From: CAYNNP01 sp964398215
GTDB lineage: Bacteria; Planctomycetota; Planctomycetia; Pirellulales; Pirellulaceae
Assembly (NCBI GenBank): GCA_964398215.1
Contig: CAYNNP010000032.1
Span: 1 to 40,729 of the forward strand
DNA: 40,729 nt
Reading direction: 5' to 3'
Made by a program: the position numbers and the translations under genes. The notes under the pieces are model-generated. The model was given only the letters and a program-made list of their open reading frames with translations. It was not told where the DNA came from and ran no database searches. Position 1 is the stretch's first letter. The number at the start of each line of letters is the position of its first letter. Positions 33,923 through 40,729 of this stretch are shown piece after piece.

Positions 33923-36205
33923 ATGCCAATTCGATCGACCGCATTTTTACTCTTCACTTTGACCATGGCTGGTGTTGCGCGCAGCGACCAAAAATCCAAC
34001 CAGCTTTACAAAGACCAGTTGTTGCCTTTGTTGCGGACGTATTGCTTTGACTGCCACAGCCAGGATGATGAGATCACGCTGACGGGAGATGACTCGGCTG
34101 AGAAAATCAAAAAGAATCGGAAGCTCTGGATTCGCGCGCTGACCCAAGTCCAGATCGGTACGATGCCGCCCGAAGACGGTGATGCATTGGATGACGCGAC
34201 GCGAAAGAAGATTGTTGCGTTGATGGATCGTTTAGCAAACGCTGTTGATTGTGTGCAGAATCCAAATGCCGGCAAAGTTGCTTTGCGGCGGCTGAATCGA
34301 AACGAGTATCGCAATACCATCCGCGACCTGACTGGAGTCGACTACCGACCTGCGTCAAATTTCCCTGGTGACGATGTCGGTTACGGTTTCGACAACGTTG
34401 GTGACGTAATGTCGATGCCACCGATCTTACTGGAAAAATACTTGGACGCTGCGGAGCATATCACAGGCAAAGCGATCTATACCCCGCCTCCGCCAGAGAT
34501 CTTTGAAATTGAACCAGCGATCTACAAGCTCAAAGGAGCCGATCGCTTTGGTAACGGTGGAGGGCAACTGGTGATGCACATCAATGGCACTGTCGCCTTG
34601 GAAACGAATTTGCCTTTCGGAGGTGAGTTCACATTAACCATGAGGGTTTCAGCTAGCCAAATCGGCGACGAACCAGCAAAGATGACCATTCAAACTGATC
34701 GGTTTAAAAAAACGGTCGACGTGCCCAATACGAATCCAGAGGAAAAGAAATTCAAAATCCGGTTGGGGAAAGGCAAACGCAAGATCGAGTTTAGTTTTAT
34801 CAATGACTTTTACGTGCCCAAGAAGGGCGATCGTAATCTCAATATCCACTACATCAATTTGTCTGGCTCGCAGCGCCGGTCTGCGATCGCATTTTCAGAC
34901 AGTAGACTACCGGTCAGCCACAAAGTACTGATCTTCAAGACACCTTCTGCCAACGTAACGCCTGCGCAAGCTTCTGCAGAAGTGCTCGGTCGATTTGCGA
35001 GCCGCGCTTTTCGTCGCCCAGTGTTGAACGCCGAAGTCGCCAAGCTTGTCAGACTCACCGAACAGGTTCGCGCTGATGGAGGAACGTATGAGGAAAGTAT
35101 TCAAGTTGCGTTGCAAGCGATTCTGGTTTCGCCCCACTTTATCTTTCGCGTAGAAAGACCTCGGGCTCCTGACTCGTCCGGCAAAATGCCGCTCATCAGT
35201 GACTATGAACTGGCGACCCGGATTTCATATCTCTTGTGGAGCAGTATGCCTGATGATGAATTGCTGTTGATGGCCCATAAAGGTGAACTGCGTGACTCTC
35301 GCAAGCTGCTGGAAAAGATTGGGCGGATGATCAACGACAGCAGATTCAATCGCTTTGTTGACAATTTCGCATCGCAGTGGTTACAGCTTCGCAACTTGAA
35401 GACCGCCAATCCCGATGAACGTCTCTATCGCGGATTCGATGACCAGATTCGCATATTGATGCGACGCGAGACGCTGACCTTCGTTGCCAACGTGATGCGA
35501 AAGAACATGCCGGTCACGACTTTACTGGACGCGGATTTCACCTATTTGAACGAACCGTTGGCCAGGTTTTACGGAATCGCAGGTGTCAGTGGCGATGAAT
35601 TTCGGCCCGTTTCTCTGAAGGGTTCCAATCGTGGCGGCTTGTTGACTCATGCCAGCGTGCTGACTGTGACCAGCAACCCCACACGCACCAGTCCTGTGAA
35701 ACGCGGCAAGTGGATCTTGGACAATCTACTGAATACGCCGCCGCCACCTGCGCCCGCGAACGTGCCAGAACTAGAGAAAGAAAGATTGTCTGGCACCCTA
35801 CGTCAACGCATGGAACAGCACCGCAAAAATCCGGCTTGCGCGGCTTGCCACAAATCGATGGATCCACTGGGCTTCGCTCTGGAGAACTTTGATGCTGTTG
35901 GGCAATGGCGAACACGTGACGGCGGCAAAGATATCGACGCCAGCGGAACTTTGCCGGACGGCACAAAATTCGATGGAGCCTTGCAACTCCGACAATTGTT
36001 GGCCACATCACGACGCGATCAGTTTGTTCGTTGTCTTGTCGAAAAGATGTTGGTGTATGCCGTTGGCCGAGGGACTGAGTATTACGACAAGTGTGCCGTC
36101 GACAAAATCGTCGCGGATATACGACAGAAAGATTTTCGATTTGCGTATGTGATCGCCGGTATCATCCAGAGCGACCCGTTTCAAAAACAGGGCTTTCGAG
36201 AATAG
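33923..36205 (+). CDS. DUF1592/DUF1588 planctomycete surface protein with cytochrome-like CxxCH motif
   Basis: 760 residues with a signal peptide (RSTAFLLFTLTMAGVARS). A CxxCH motif (CFDCH, near residue 40) begins a cytochrome c-like domain. The known domain series follows: DUF1587 (LRRLNRNEYRNTIRDLTGVD), a carbohydrate-binding-like insertion, DUF1595 (FASRAFRRPVLNAEVAKL), DUF1592 (YELATRISYLLWSSMPDDEL), DUF1588 with a second CAACH and KSMDPLGFALENFDAVG, and DUF1585 at the end. Function of this family is unknown; it is very common in planctomycetes and nearly always paired with a DUF1552 gene, which follows here after 27 bp. The GTG at 33914 is in frame; the ATG at 33923 is preferred. Confidence 0.93.
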   Translation: MPIRSTAFLLFTLTMAGVARSDQKSNQLYKDQLLPLLRTYCFDCHSQDDEITLTGDDSAEKIKKNRKLWIRALTQVQIGTMPPEDGDALDDATRKKIVALMDRLANAVDCVQNPNAGKVALRRLNRNEYRNTIRDLTGVDYRPASNFPGDDVGYGFDNVGDVMSMPPILLEKYLDAAEHITGKAIYTPPPPEIFEIEPAIYKLKGADRFGNGGGQLVMHINGTVALETNLPFGGEFTLTMRVSASQIGDEPAKMTIQTDRFKKTVDVPNTNPEEKKFKIRLGKGKRKIEFSFINDFYVPKKGDRNLNIHYINLSGSQRRSAIAFSDSRLPVSHKVLIFKTPSANVTPAQASAEVLGRFASRAFRRPVLNAEVAKLVRLTEQVRADGGTYEESIQVALQAILVSPHFIFRVERPRAPDSSGKMPLISDYELATRISYLLWSSMPDDELLLMAHKGELRDSRKLLEKIGRMINDSRFNRFVDNFASQWLQLRNLKTANPDERLYRGFDDQIRILMRRETLTFVANVMRKNMPVTTLLDADFTYLNEPLARFYGIAGVSGDEFRPVSLKGSNRGGLLTHASVLTVTSNPTRTSPVKRGKWILDNLLNTPPPPAPANVPELEKERLSGTLRQRMEQHRKNPACAACHKSMDPLGFALENFDAVGQWRTRDGGKDIDASGTLPDGTKFDGALQLRQLLATSRRDQFVRCLVEKMLVYAVGRGTEYYDKCAVDKIVADIRQKDFRFAYVIAGIIQSDPFQKQGFRE

Positions 36206-36232
36206 CCAGCTATCACGCCAAGGATTCAAAAC

Positions 36233-37582
36233 ATGACGATGAAAACGCTTTCGCGCCGAACTGTACTGCGTGGCTTGGGAACAACGATTGCCTTGCCGAT
36301 GTTGGATGTGATGTCATCGACACGCCTGCTGTCGGCCGCCACTGGCGATAAAGCTCCACTGCGAATGGCGTTCCTTTACGTCCCCAATGGTGCTCACATG
36401 CCTGACTGGACGCCAAAAAATGATGGCTTGGGTTACACGATGTCACCGACGATCAAACGTGCCGCTGATCACCGCGACCACTTTAATGTGCTGTCGGGCC
36501 TGACATTGGATGGTGCTCGCGCGCATGGCGATGGCGGAGGTGATCACGCCCGAAGTGTCGCCGCGTTCTTAACAGGAGCCCATCCACGCAAGACCAATGG
36601 TGCCGATATCCAAAACGGTATTTCTGTTGATCAAGCCACGGCGCAGAAAGTCGGCAATGAAACTCGTTTTGCTTCGCTTGAGCTTGGCCTGGAAGCCAGC
36701 GCGCAGGCGGGGAATTGTGACAGTGGGTACAGCTGTGCGTACGCCTCGAATATGTCTTGGAGAGGCCCAACGAATCCGATGGCAAAAGAGATTGATCCGG
36801 CTGCTTTGTTTGATCGACTTTTCGCAGGCAAGACTGTGAAAGAGACCCGCCAAGCCAAATCGATGCGAGAAAAGTATCGCAAGAGCATCCTGGATTCTGC
36901 TTTAGAAGACGCCAAAGATCTGCACAAGGTATTGCCACGCGTGGATCAACGAAAGTTGGACGAGTACCTGTATTCTGTTCGCGACGTTGAGAAACGTTTG
37001 GGCGGTGCCGAGAAGTTGCGGATGAACGAAGATGGGGTTCCCGATTTCCCACGGCCCAAAGGAATTCCCGTGACTTTGCGTGAGCATTGTGAACTGATGA
37101 TGGACATGATGACGTTGGCGATGCAGACCGATAGCACACGGATTTTGTCGTTTATGTTTACCAATGCAGGTAGCAATCGCAACTATTCGGAAATCGAAGT
37201 CAACGAAGGCCACCACGAACTTTCGCATCATGGCAAAAGCAAGCACAAGCAAACGCAGATTGCAAAAATCAACCGCTTCCACATGGATCGGTTCAGCTAC
37301 TTTTTGAATCGATTGCGCAGTGTTCACGAAGGCGATGGCACGCTGCTGGACAATAGTATGGTGATCTACGGCAGCGGCATTAGCGACGGCGACCGACACA
37401 ACCACGACGATCTACCAATCATCATGGCAGGCAACGCGGGCGGTCGCATCAAGACCGGGCGACACATTCGCTACAAGAATGGCACGCCGCTCTGCAATCT
37501 GTACGTCTGGATGATGCAACAGATGGGAGCTCGCGTGAAAGACTTTGGCGACAGCAATGGCGTCATCAATCAACTGAGCTGA
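36233..37582 (+). CDS. Tat-exported DUF1552 family protein
   Basis: 449 residues. The N terminus has a twin-arginine signal (SRRTVLRGLG followed by a hydrophobic stretch), so it is exported folded. The body matches DUF1552: FLYVPNGAHMPDW, FNVLSGLTLDGA, GDHARSVAAFLTGAHP, then the C-terminal NSMVIYGSGISDGDRHNHDDLPIIMAG, which resembles the DUF1501/alkaline phosphatase-like fold. No biochemical role is established. It is the standard partner of the upstream DUF1592 gene and almost certainly in one operon with it. Its stop TGA directly abuts the stop of the convergent oxidoreductase gene. Confidence 0.93.
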   Translation: MTMKTLSRRTVLRGLGTTIALPMLDVMSSTRLLSAATGDKAPLRMAFLYVPNGAHMPDWTPKNDGLGYTMSPTIKRAADHRDHFNVLSGLTLDGARAHGDGGGDHARSVAAFLTGAHPRKTNGADIQNGISVDQATAQKVGNETRFASLELGLEASAQAGNCDSGYSCAYASNMSWRGPTNPMAKEIDPAALFDRLFAGKTVKETRQAKSMREKYRKSILDSALEDAKDLHKVLPRVDQRKLDEYLYSVRDVEKRLGGAEKLRMNEDGVPDFPRPKGIPVTLREHCELMMDMMTLAMQTDSTRILSFMFTNAGSNRNYSEIEVNEGHHELSHHGKSKHKQTQIAKINRFHMDRFSYFLNRLRSVHEGDGTLLDNSMVIYGSGISDGDRHNHDDLPIIMAGNAGGRIKTGRHIRYKNGTPLCNLYVWMMQQMGARVKDFGDSNGVINQLS

Positions 37583-39073
37583 TCAGCCGTTCCATTTCCA
37601 GCCATCGCGATATTCGCGTTTGATGAACTTATCAAGCTCGGGATGATCTTTGACTTCCATCTTTTCAGCATCCCACTCGAGTTTTTTGTCGGCGTGACGC
37701 TGAGCAAGCACGCCCAACAGTATCGTTTCGGTCATGGGGCCGGAATGCAGAAAGTTTGATTCCGCCTGTTCGATCTTTCCTTCCACGGCATCCAACCACT
37801 CACGGTAGTTGTCCTGGTTGGTAGCTCGTGACATCGTCTGTTCTGGCCAGTCAAATCCATCAAGTTTGCTGGATGATTTCAGCACCCAGTTGTTGCGCGA
37901 GCGATTGAAGAACAGCTTGCCCTGGGTGCCGACGATCACGCTGCCAAACTTGGAGAAGTCCATGCCCTCCAAAACGTCTTCGTCGGGATGGTTGTATTCG
38001 TTGCCGTTTTTGACCAGCGTCCAAGAATCACGATCGAACTTGGCATCAATAAATCCGTCATACCAATGGAATTTGAATCCGTCCTTGTCAGAGTATTTGC
38101 CCGGTCCAAAATCCCATGTCAGAACAGAGTTGATTGGCGGTGAAAATTCGGACGCCCCGGTTTGTTTGGCGATCACACTGCGCGGTGAGGGTGTGTCCAT
38201 CGCCCAGTAACCAAGATCCATGATGTGGCAAGCCATATCACCCAAGGCGCCTGTTCCATAATCCCACCAGCCGCGCCACGCGAACGGCGCAATCACTCGG
38301 TTGTAGTCCACCCACGGAGCCGGGCCAATCCACTGGTCCCAATCGATGCCTGCTGGAACAGGTTGCTTTTCAGGTGGCGTAGCAAAACCCTGTGGCCAAA
38401 TCGGACGATTGGTCCAAGCGTGAATATCAGTGACTTTGCCAATCAGGCCAGCGCGGATCAGTTCAATGCAGCGGCGCATGTGATCATTGGCATGCGCCTG
38501 ATTTCCCATCTGCGTTTTTGTTCCTGTGCTGCGCGCGATATTCGCTAGTTCCCTCGCTTCCCAGATTCCATGCGTCAGTGGTTTTTGACAATACACATGT
38601 TTCCCAGCCTGCATCGCGGTCGCAGAAGCATGAAAGTGATGGTGGTCAGGTGTGGAAACGGTGACCGCATCCACCTTGTCACCCAAGTCCGACAACATCT
38701 CGCGATAGTCCGTATAGAAAGCGGCGTCAGGAGATTGCTTGCGAGCAACACCCATCTTCTTGATACGCCCTTGAAACTTTTTGTCGCCAGTAACGCCGCT
38801 TAGTTTTTGTGTGTCGACAACATCGACCAATCCAACGATTTCAAAGCCAGCTTTCTTTGCACCATTGATATCCGCAAGCCCTTTGCCGCCCGCTCCAATC
38901 CCCGCCAACGTTGGCTTTTCAAGCTTCTTTTGCCCAAGCGCAGGAAAGAAGTGAAATCCAGCCGTAGCTCCAAAGGTAACACCTGCCGCTTTGGTGAACT
39001 GTCGCCGCGAAACAGTTGAGGAGTCTGAAGTTTTTCTCGAGTCCGTATTCTGCTTGTTTTTTGACAAAGTCAT
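37583..39073 (-). CDS. Tat-exported Gfo/Idh/MocA family oxidoreductase
   Basis: 496 residues. A long N terminus carries a twin-arginine signal (SRRQFTKAAG), so the enzyme is exported with its cofactor. The Rossmann motif AGIGAGGKG begins the NAD(P)-binding domain, TVSTPDHHHFHASATAMQAGKHVYCQKPLTHG is the expected EKP-like region (split here: TVSTPDHHHFHA and GKHVYCQKPLTH), with QKP in place of EKP. The C-terminal half (WYDGFIDAKF, GTQGKLFFNRS) is the planctomycete-type Gfo/Idh domain. Such enzymes act on sugars or inositols outside the cytoplasm; the substrate is unknown. Upstream lies the degraded zone at 39074-39462. Confidence 0.92.
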   Translation of the reverse strand: MTLSKNKQNTDSRKTSDSSTVSRRQFTKAAGVTFGATAGFHFFPALGQKKLEKPTLAGIGAGGKGLADINGAKKAGFEIVGLVDVVDTQKLSGVTGDKKFQGRIKKMGVARKQSPDAAFYTDYREMLSDLGDKVDAVTVSTPDHHHFHASATAMQAGKHVYCQKPLTHGIWEARELANIARSTGTKTQMGNQAHANDHMRRCIELIRAGLIGKVTDIHAWTNRPIWPQGFATPPEKQPVPAGIDWDQWIGPAPWVDYNRVIAPFAWRGWWDYGTGALGDMACHIMDLGYWAMDTPSPRSVIAKQTGASEFSPPINSVLTWDFGPGKYSDKDGFKFHWYDGFIDAKFDRDSWTLVKNGNEYNHPDEDVLEGMDFSKFGSVIVGTQGKLFFNRSRNNWVLKSSSKLDGFDWPEQTMSRATNQDNYREWLDAVEGKIEQAESNFLHSGPMTETILLGVLAQRHADKKLEWDAEKMEVKDHPELDKFIKREYRDGWKWNG

Positions 39074-39462
39074 GATCCAGCTTGAGTGAAGTTGAAGGGC
39101 AAAGCGTCTGCAAAATCAACGGTCGATCGGAAATCTATCCGCATAAGCCTTGCGGTGGGATATTGTCGGCGATGTCTTTGCCGTCTGCCAACAAAAAAGT
39201 AGTTGCGAGCAGGAATTTCCCTTTGAATCCACTTCGCGTGAAGGGATCTTTTCGATCATCGCCGAAACTTCCTCTGCCGACTTGGTTGGCAAGTATCGAC
39301 CGATTTCCGAGCCATTTTTGCCTCATCTGGATCGCTGGAGTACTGCTTGACCGCGAGATATTGTCTTTACGTTTCAGATGGTCGTGGACAAATTCCGCGC
39401 GGCGAAATCGATCACCCGCCACGGCCGCTTCAAAAGCTGAATTGTTGCAGGAGGAGAACACG
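39074..39462. other. stretch without a clear gene, upstream of the truncated radical SAM homologue
   Basis: About 390 bases where all three plus frames and the minus frames give low-quality translations. The plus frame continuous with the following gene is open from 39082 and only its last 10 codons or so (ASKAELLQEENT) resemble the radical SAM family. It may be the remains of that gene's 5' part or an unrelated promoter region. Confidence 0.5.
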
Positions 39463-40278
39463 ATGCTTAGTTGGCTGGAGTTTGAAACTGATACACCGCC
39501 ACATCTGCTCTTTTCAAAAGACGCTGCGTTAAGGTCTGGCTGGGTCAACGATGCGCAACATACGATTGGCGTGTTTTTCACTCCTTGGGGTGAAGCGATC
39601 ATTCATGAATATTATCGACAAGCGTTGATTAGGTTGTCACAAATGCCTCACGTTCAACGGGTTGTGATGCAAACCAACTTGAGTTGCCAACTAAGCGACT
39701 TGGTGGCTGCCGACCGAAGCACCCTGGCATTATGGGCGACCTACCATCCGACACAGACTTCGATTTCTCGCTTCATTGATCGTTGCCAATGGCTAAGCAA
39801 ACAGGGGTTACGCTATAGCGTCGGTGTGGTGGGCTTGCGTGAGCACTTTGACGCAATAACCTCGCTGCGAAATGAATTACCGGCTGACGTTTACGTTTGG
39901 GTTAACAGCTATAAACGAAAAGTCGACTACTACACTGAATCTGATTTGGAGTTTATTCGATCGGTCGATCCTTATTTTGACATTAATCGGCACTACTACC
40001 CAAGCGAAGGAAAGGCGTGCAACGCTGGCGCAACCAGCTTTACGGTAGATGGGGCTGGCGGTGTGCGTCGGTGTCACTTTATCGATAACAAGCTCGGAAA
40101 CATTTACGACTCGGACATTTTCCAGCTGCTTGCACCCCGTTCATGCACCAACGAAACCTGTGGTTGTCATATCGGTTACGTTCACCGTCCCGCAGGGAAG
40201 CTTGATCAGTTGTTTGGCCAGAATCTATTGGAACGAATCCCTGAGCAATGGCCCGAACATGACCAGAATTTCATTTAG
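39463..40278 (+). CDS. STM4011-type radical SAM homologue missing its N-terminal cluster motif
   Basis: 271 residues. From residue 37 on it closely follows the STM4011 family: VFFTPWGEAIIHEYYRQAL, VVMQTNLSCQL, LALWATYHPTQTS, RYSVGVVGLREH, VYVWVNSYK, and a C-terminal cysteine-rich segment (KACNAG, VRRCHF, RSCTNETCGCHIGYVH) that could hold an auxiliary cluster. The family normally begins with a CxxxCxxC motif about 30-60 residues before FFTPWGE; no frame upstream supplies it. The ATG at 39463 has AGGAGG eight bases upstream, but the same bases encode QEE in the open upstream frame. It may be a decayed gene or a protein that has given up radical chemistry. Confidence 0.72.
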   Translation: MLSWLEFETDTPPHLLFSKDAALRSGWVNDAQHTIGVFFTPWGEAIIHEYYRQALIRLSQMPHVQRVVMQTNLSCQLSDLVAADRSTLALWATYHPTQTSISRFIDRCQWLSKQGLRYSVGVVGLREHFDAITSLRNELPADVYVWVNSYKRKVDYYTESDLEFIRSVDPYFDINRHYYPSEGKACNAGATSFTVDGAGGVRRCHFIDNKLGNIYDSDIFQLLAPRSCTNETCGCHIGYVHRPAGKLDQLFGQNLLERIPEQWPEHDQNFI

Positions 40279-40443
40279 CTCGGCAACTGGGTATTGAACA
40301 AGAACTCGGCAACTACCGTTGTAGTCATCGACGAGTTGAACAGACAACTGGGGAATTGCTGGAGAACTTGTCACTGAACGAAGAAAACGAGGCGATCAGC
40401 CGCCCACAAGACAAACCATCCTTTTTGCGAGGGCCAAACGCAG

Positions 40444-40477
40444 CGAAGGCATTCCAACCTGAGTTGGAACGCCTTCG
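40444..40477. repeat. strong 15-bp stem hairpin with four-base loop
   Basis: CGAAGGCATTCCAAC and GTTGGAACGCCTTCG pair at 14 of 15 positions around CTGA. There is no T tract, so it is not a classical intrinsic terminator, although it lies 166 bases after the radical SAM homologue and could end that transcript or the facing one. It sits in a 241-base stretch (40279-40519) with no gene carrying a normal start codon. Confidence 0.75.
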
Positions 40478-40519
40478 ACAGAACGCTAAGTCATGGATCT
40501 AAACGGAGCGCGGTTTAGG

Positions 40520-40729
40520 TTATTTTGTCGGCCGAAATGAACCGGAAAATGGAAAAGAGTTTTCTTGGACCTGCGTGGAACTTGGGCAGATAACATTCCA
40601 GCCGCCACTGAGTTCGTGACGTTTGCCCCATGCACCGTCGATGACGTCCACCTCGTTGGCAAGCACCACGTAAACTGGTCCGTGGCAAACGAAGCACTTG
40701 TTGGACAAAATCGGCAGTACGTCAGTCGC
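40520..40729 (-). pseudogene. N-terminal fragment of a PSCyt1 (planctomycete cytochrome) protein, running off the window
   Basis: Read on the minus strand from the window edge, the frame gives DVLPILSNKCFVCHGP, the consensus of the planctomycete cytochrome domain at the front of DUF1549/DUF1553 proteins, with one CxxCH heme motif. In those proteins the motif is followed by a DLRLD segment and 600 or more residues. Here the resemblance stops right after CHGP and a TAA closes the frame about 50 codons later. I infer a truncated relic, but an intact small cytochrome cannot be excluded because the start is outside the window. Confidence 0.55.

Noticed and set aside
39135..39602. Minus-strand frame of 155 codons opposite the radical SAM homologue
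   Set aside because: Composition is that of a shadow frame and it resembles no family; the plus strand carries the recognisable protein.
40279..40314. Ten-base direct repeat CTCGGCAACT after the radical SAM homologue
   Set aside because: Only two short copies, no array and no link to a mobile gene.
1..40729. tRNA, rRNA, CRISPR array, riboswitch, phage or IS element
   Set aside because: None was recognised; no transposase, integrase or regularly spaced repeat was seen on either strand, though a short RNA gene could be missed by eye.

Overview
The window looks like chromosomal DNA of a planctomycete of the Pirellulaceae (Rhodopirellula/Rubripirellula type). The basis is gene content: tetrahydromethanopterin/methanofuran C1 genes in a bacterium, paired DUF1592 and DUF1552 proteins, a formylglycine-type sulfatase, Tat-exported Gfo/Idh oxidoreductase and sugar isomerase, planctomycete cytochrome (PSCyt1) motifs, and short hairpin-forming intergenic repeats. 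A run of 100 N between two identical 55-bp copies indicates a draft, probably metagenomic, assembly. I saw no rRNA, tRNA, CRISPR array, insertion sequence or prophage.

Layout. 1-2500: tail of an unidentified gene, formyltransferase fhcD, an overlapping methyltransferase, an assembly gap, and a QueD-type pterin synthase. 2681-5922: exported sugar isomerase-like protein, a WecB/TagA glycosyltransferase, and a sulfatase-fold protein that has lost its catalytic residues. 6110-13812: a long co-directional block, sufR-sufC-sufB-sufD-sufT-mfnD-mfnF-mfnE, with a near-perfect inverted repeat in front of sufR (candidate SufR operator) and an intrinsic terminator at its end; it places Fe-S cluster assembly and methanofuran synthesis in one apparent transcription unit. 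13811-20382: YihY-type membrane protein, MaoC-like hydratase, FG-GAP repeat protein, MazG-like pyrophosphohydrolase, sulfatase, HAD phosphatase. 20494-23416: RNA-repair cassette (HD-Pnk end-healing enzyme plus minimal RNA ligase, ATGA-overlapped) with a divergent ATP-grasp gene. 23492-27663: small membrane protein, pterin carbinolamine dehydratase, MgtE, and the divergent efp/epmB pair. 27691-32186: pentaheme cytochrome c translationally coupled to a proline-rich beta-barrel protein. 32395-39073: PilZ-like membrane protein, apt, the DUF1592/DUF1552 pair, Gfo/Idh oxidoreductase. 39074-40729: a zone with a radical-SAM homologue lacking its cluster motif and a PSCyt1 fragment running off the right edge.

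Strongest leads: the suf-mfn operon with its operator, the HD-Pnk/RNA ligase/ATP-grasp locus, the cytochrome-barrel pair, and the catalytically dead sulfatase-like protein. All functional calls are from reading motifs by eye; no database search was run.
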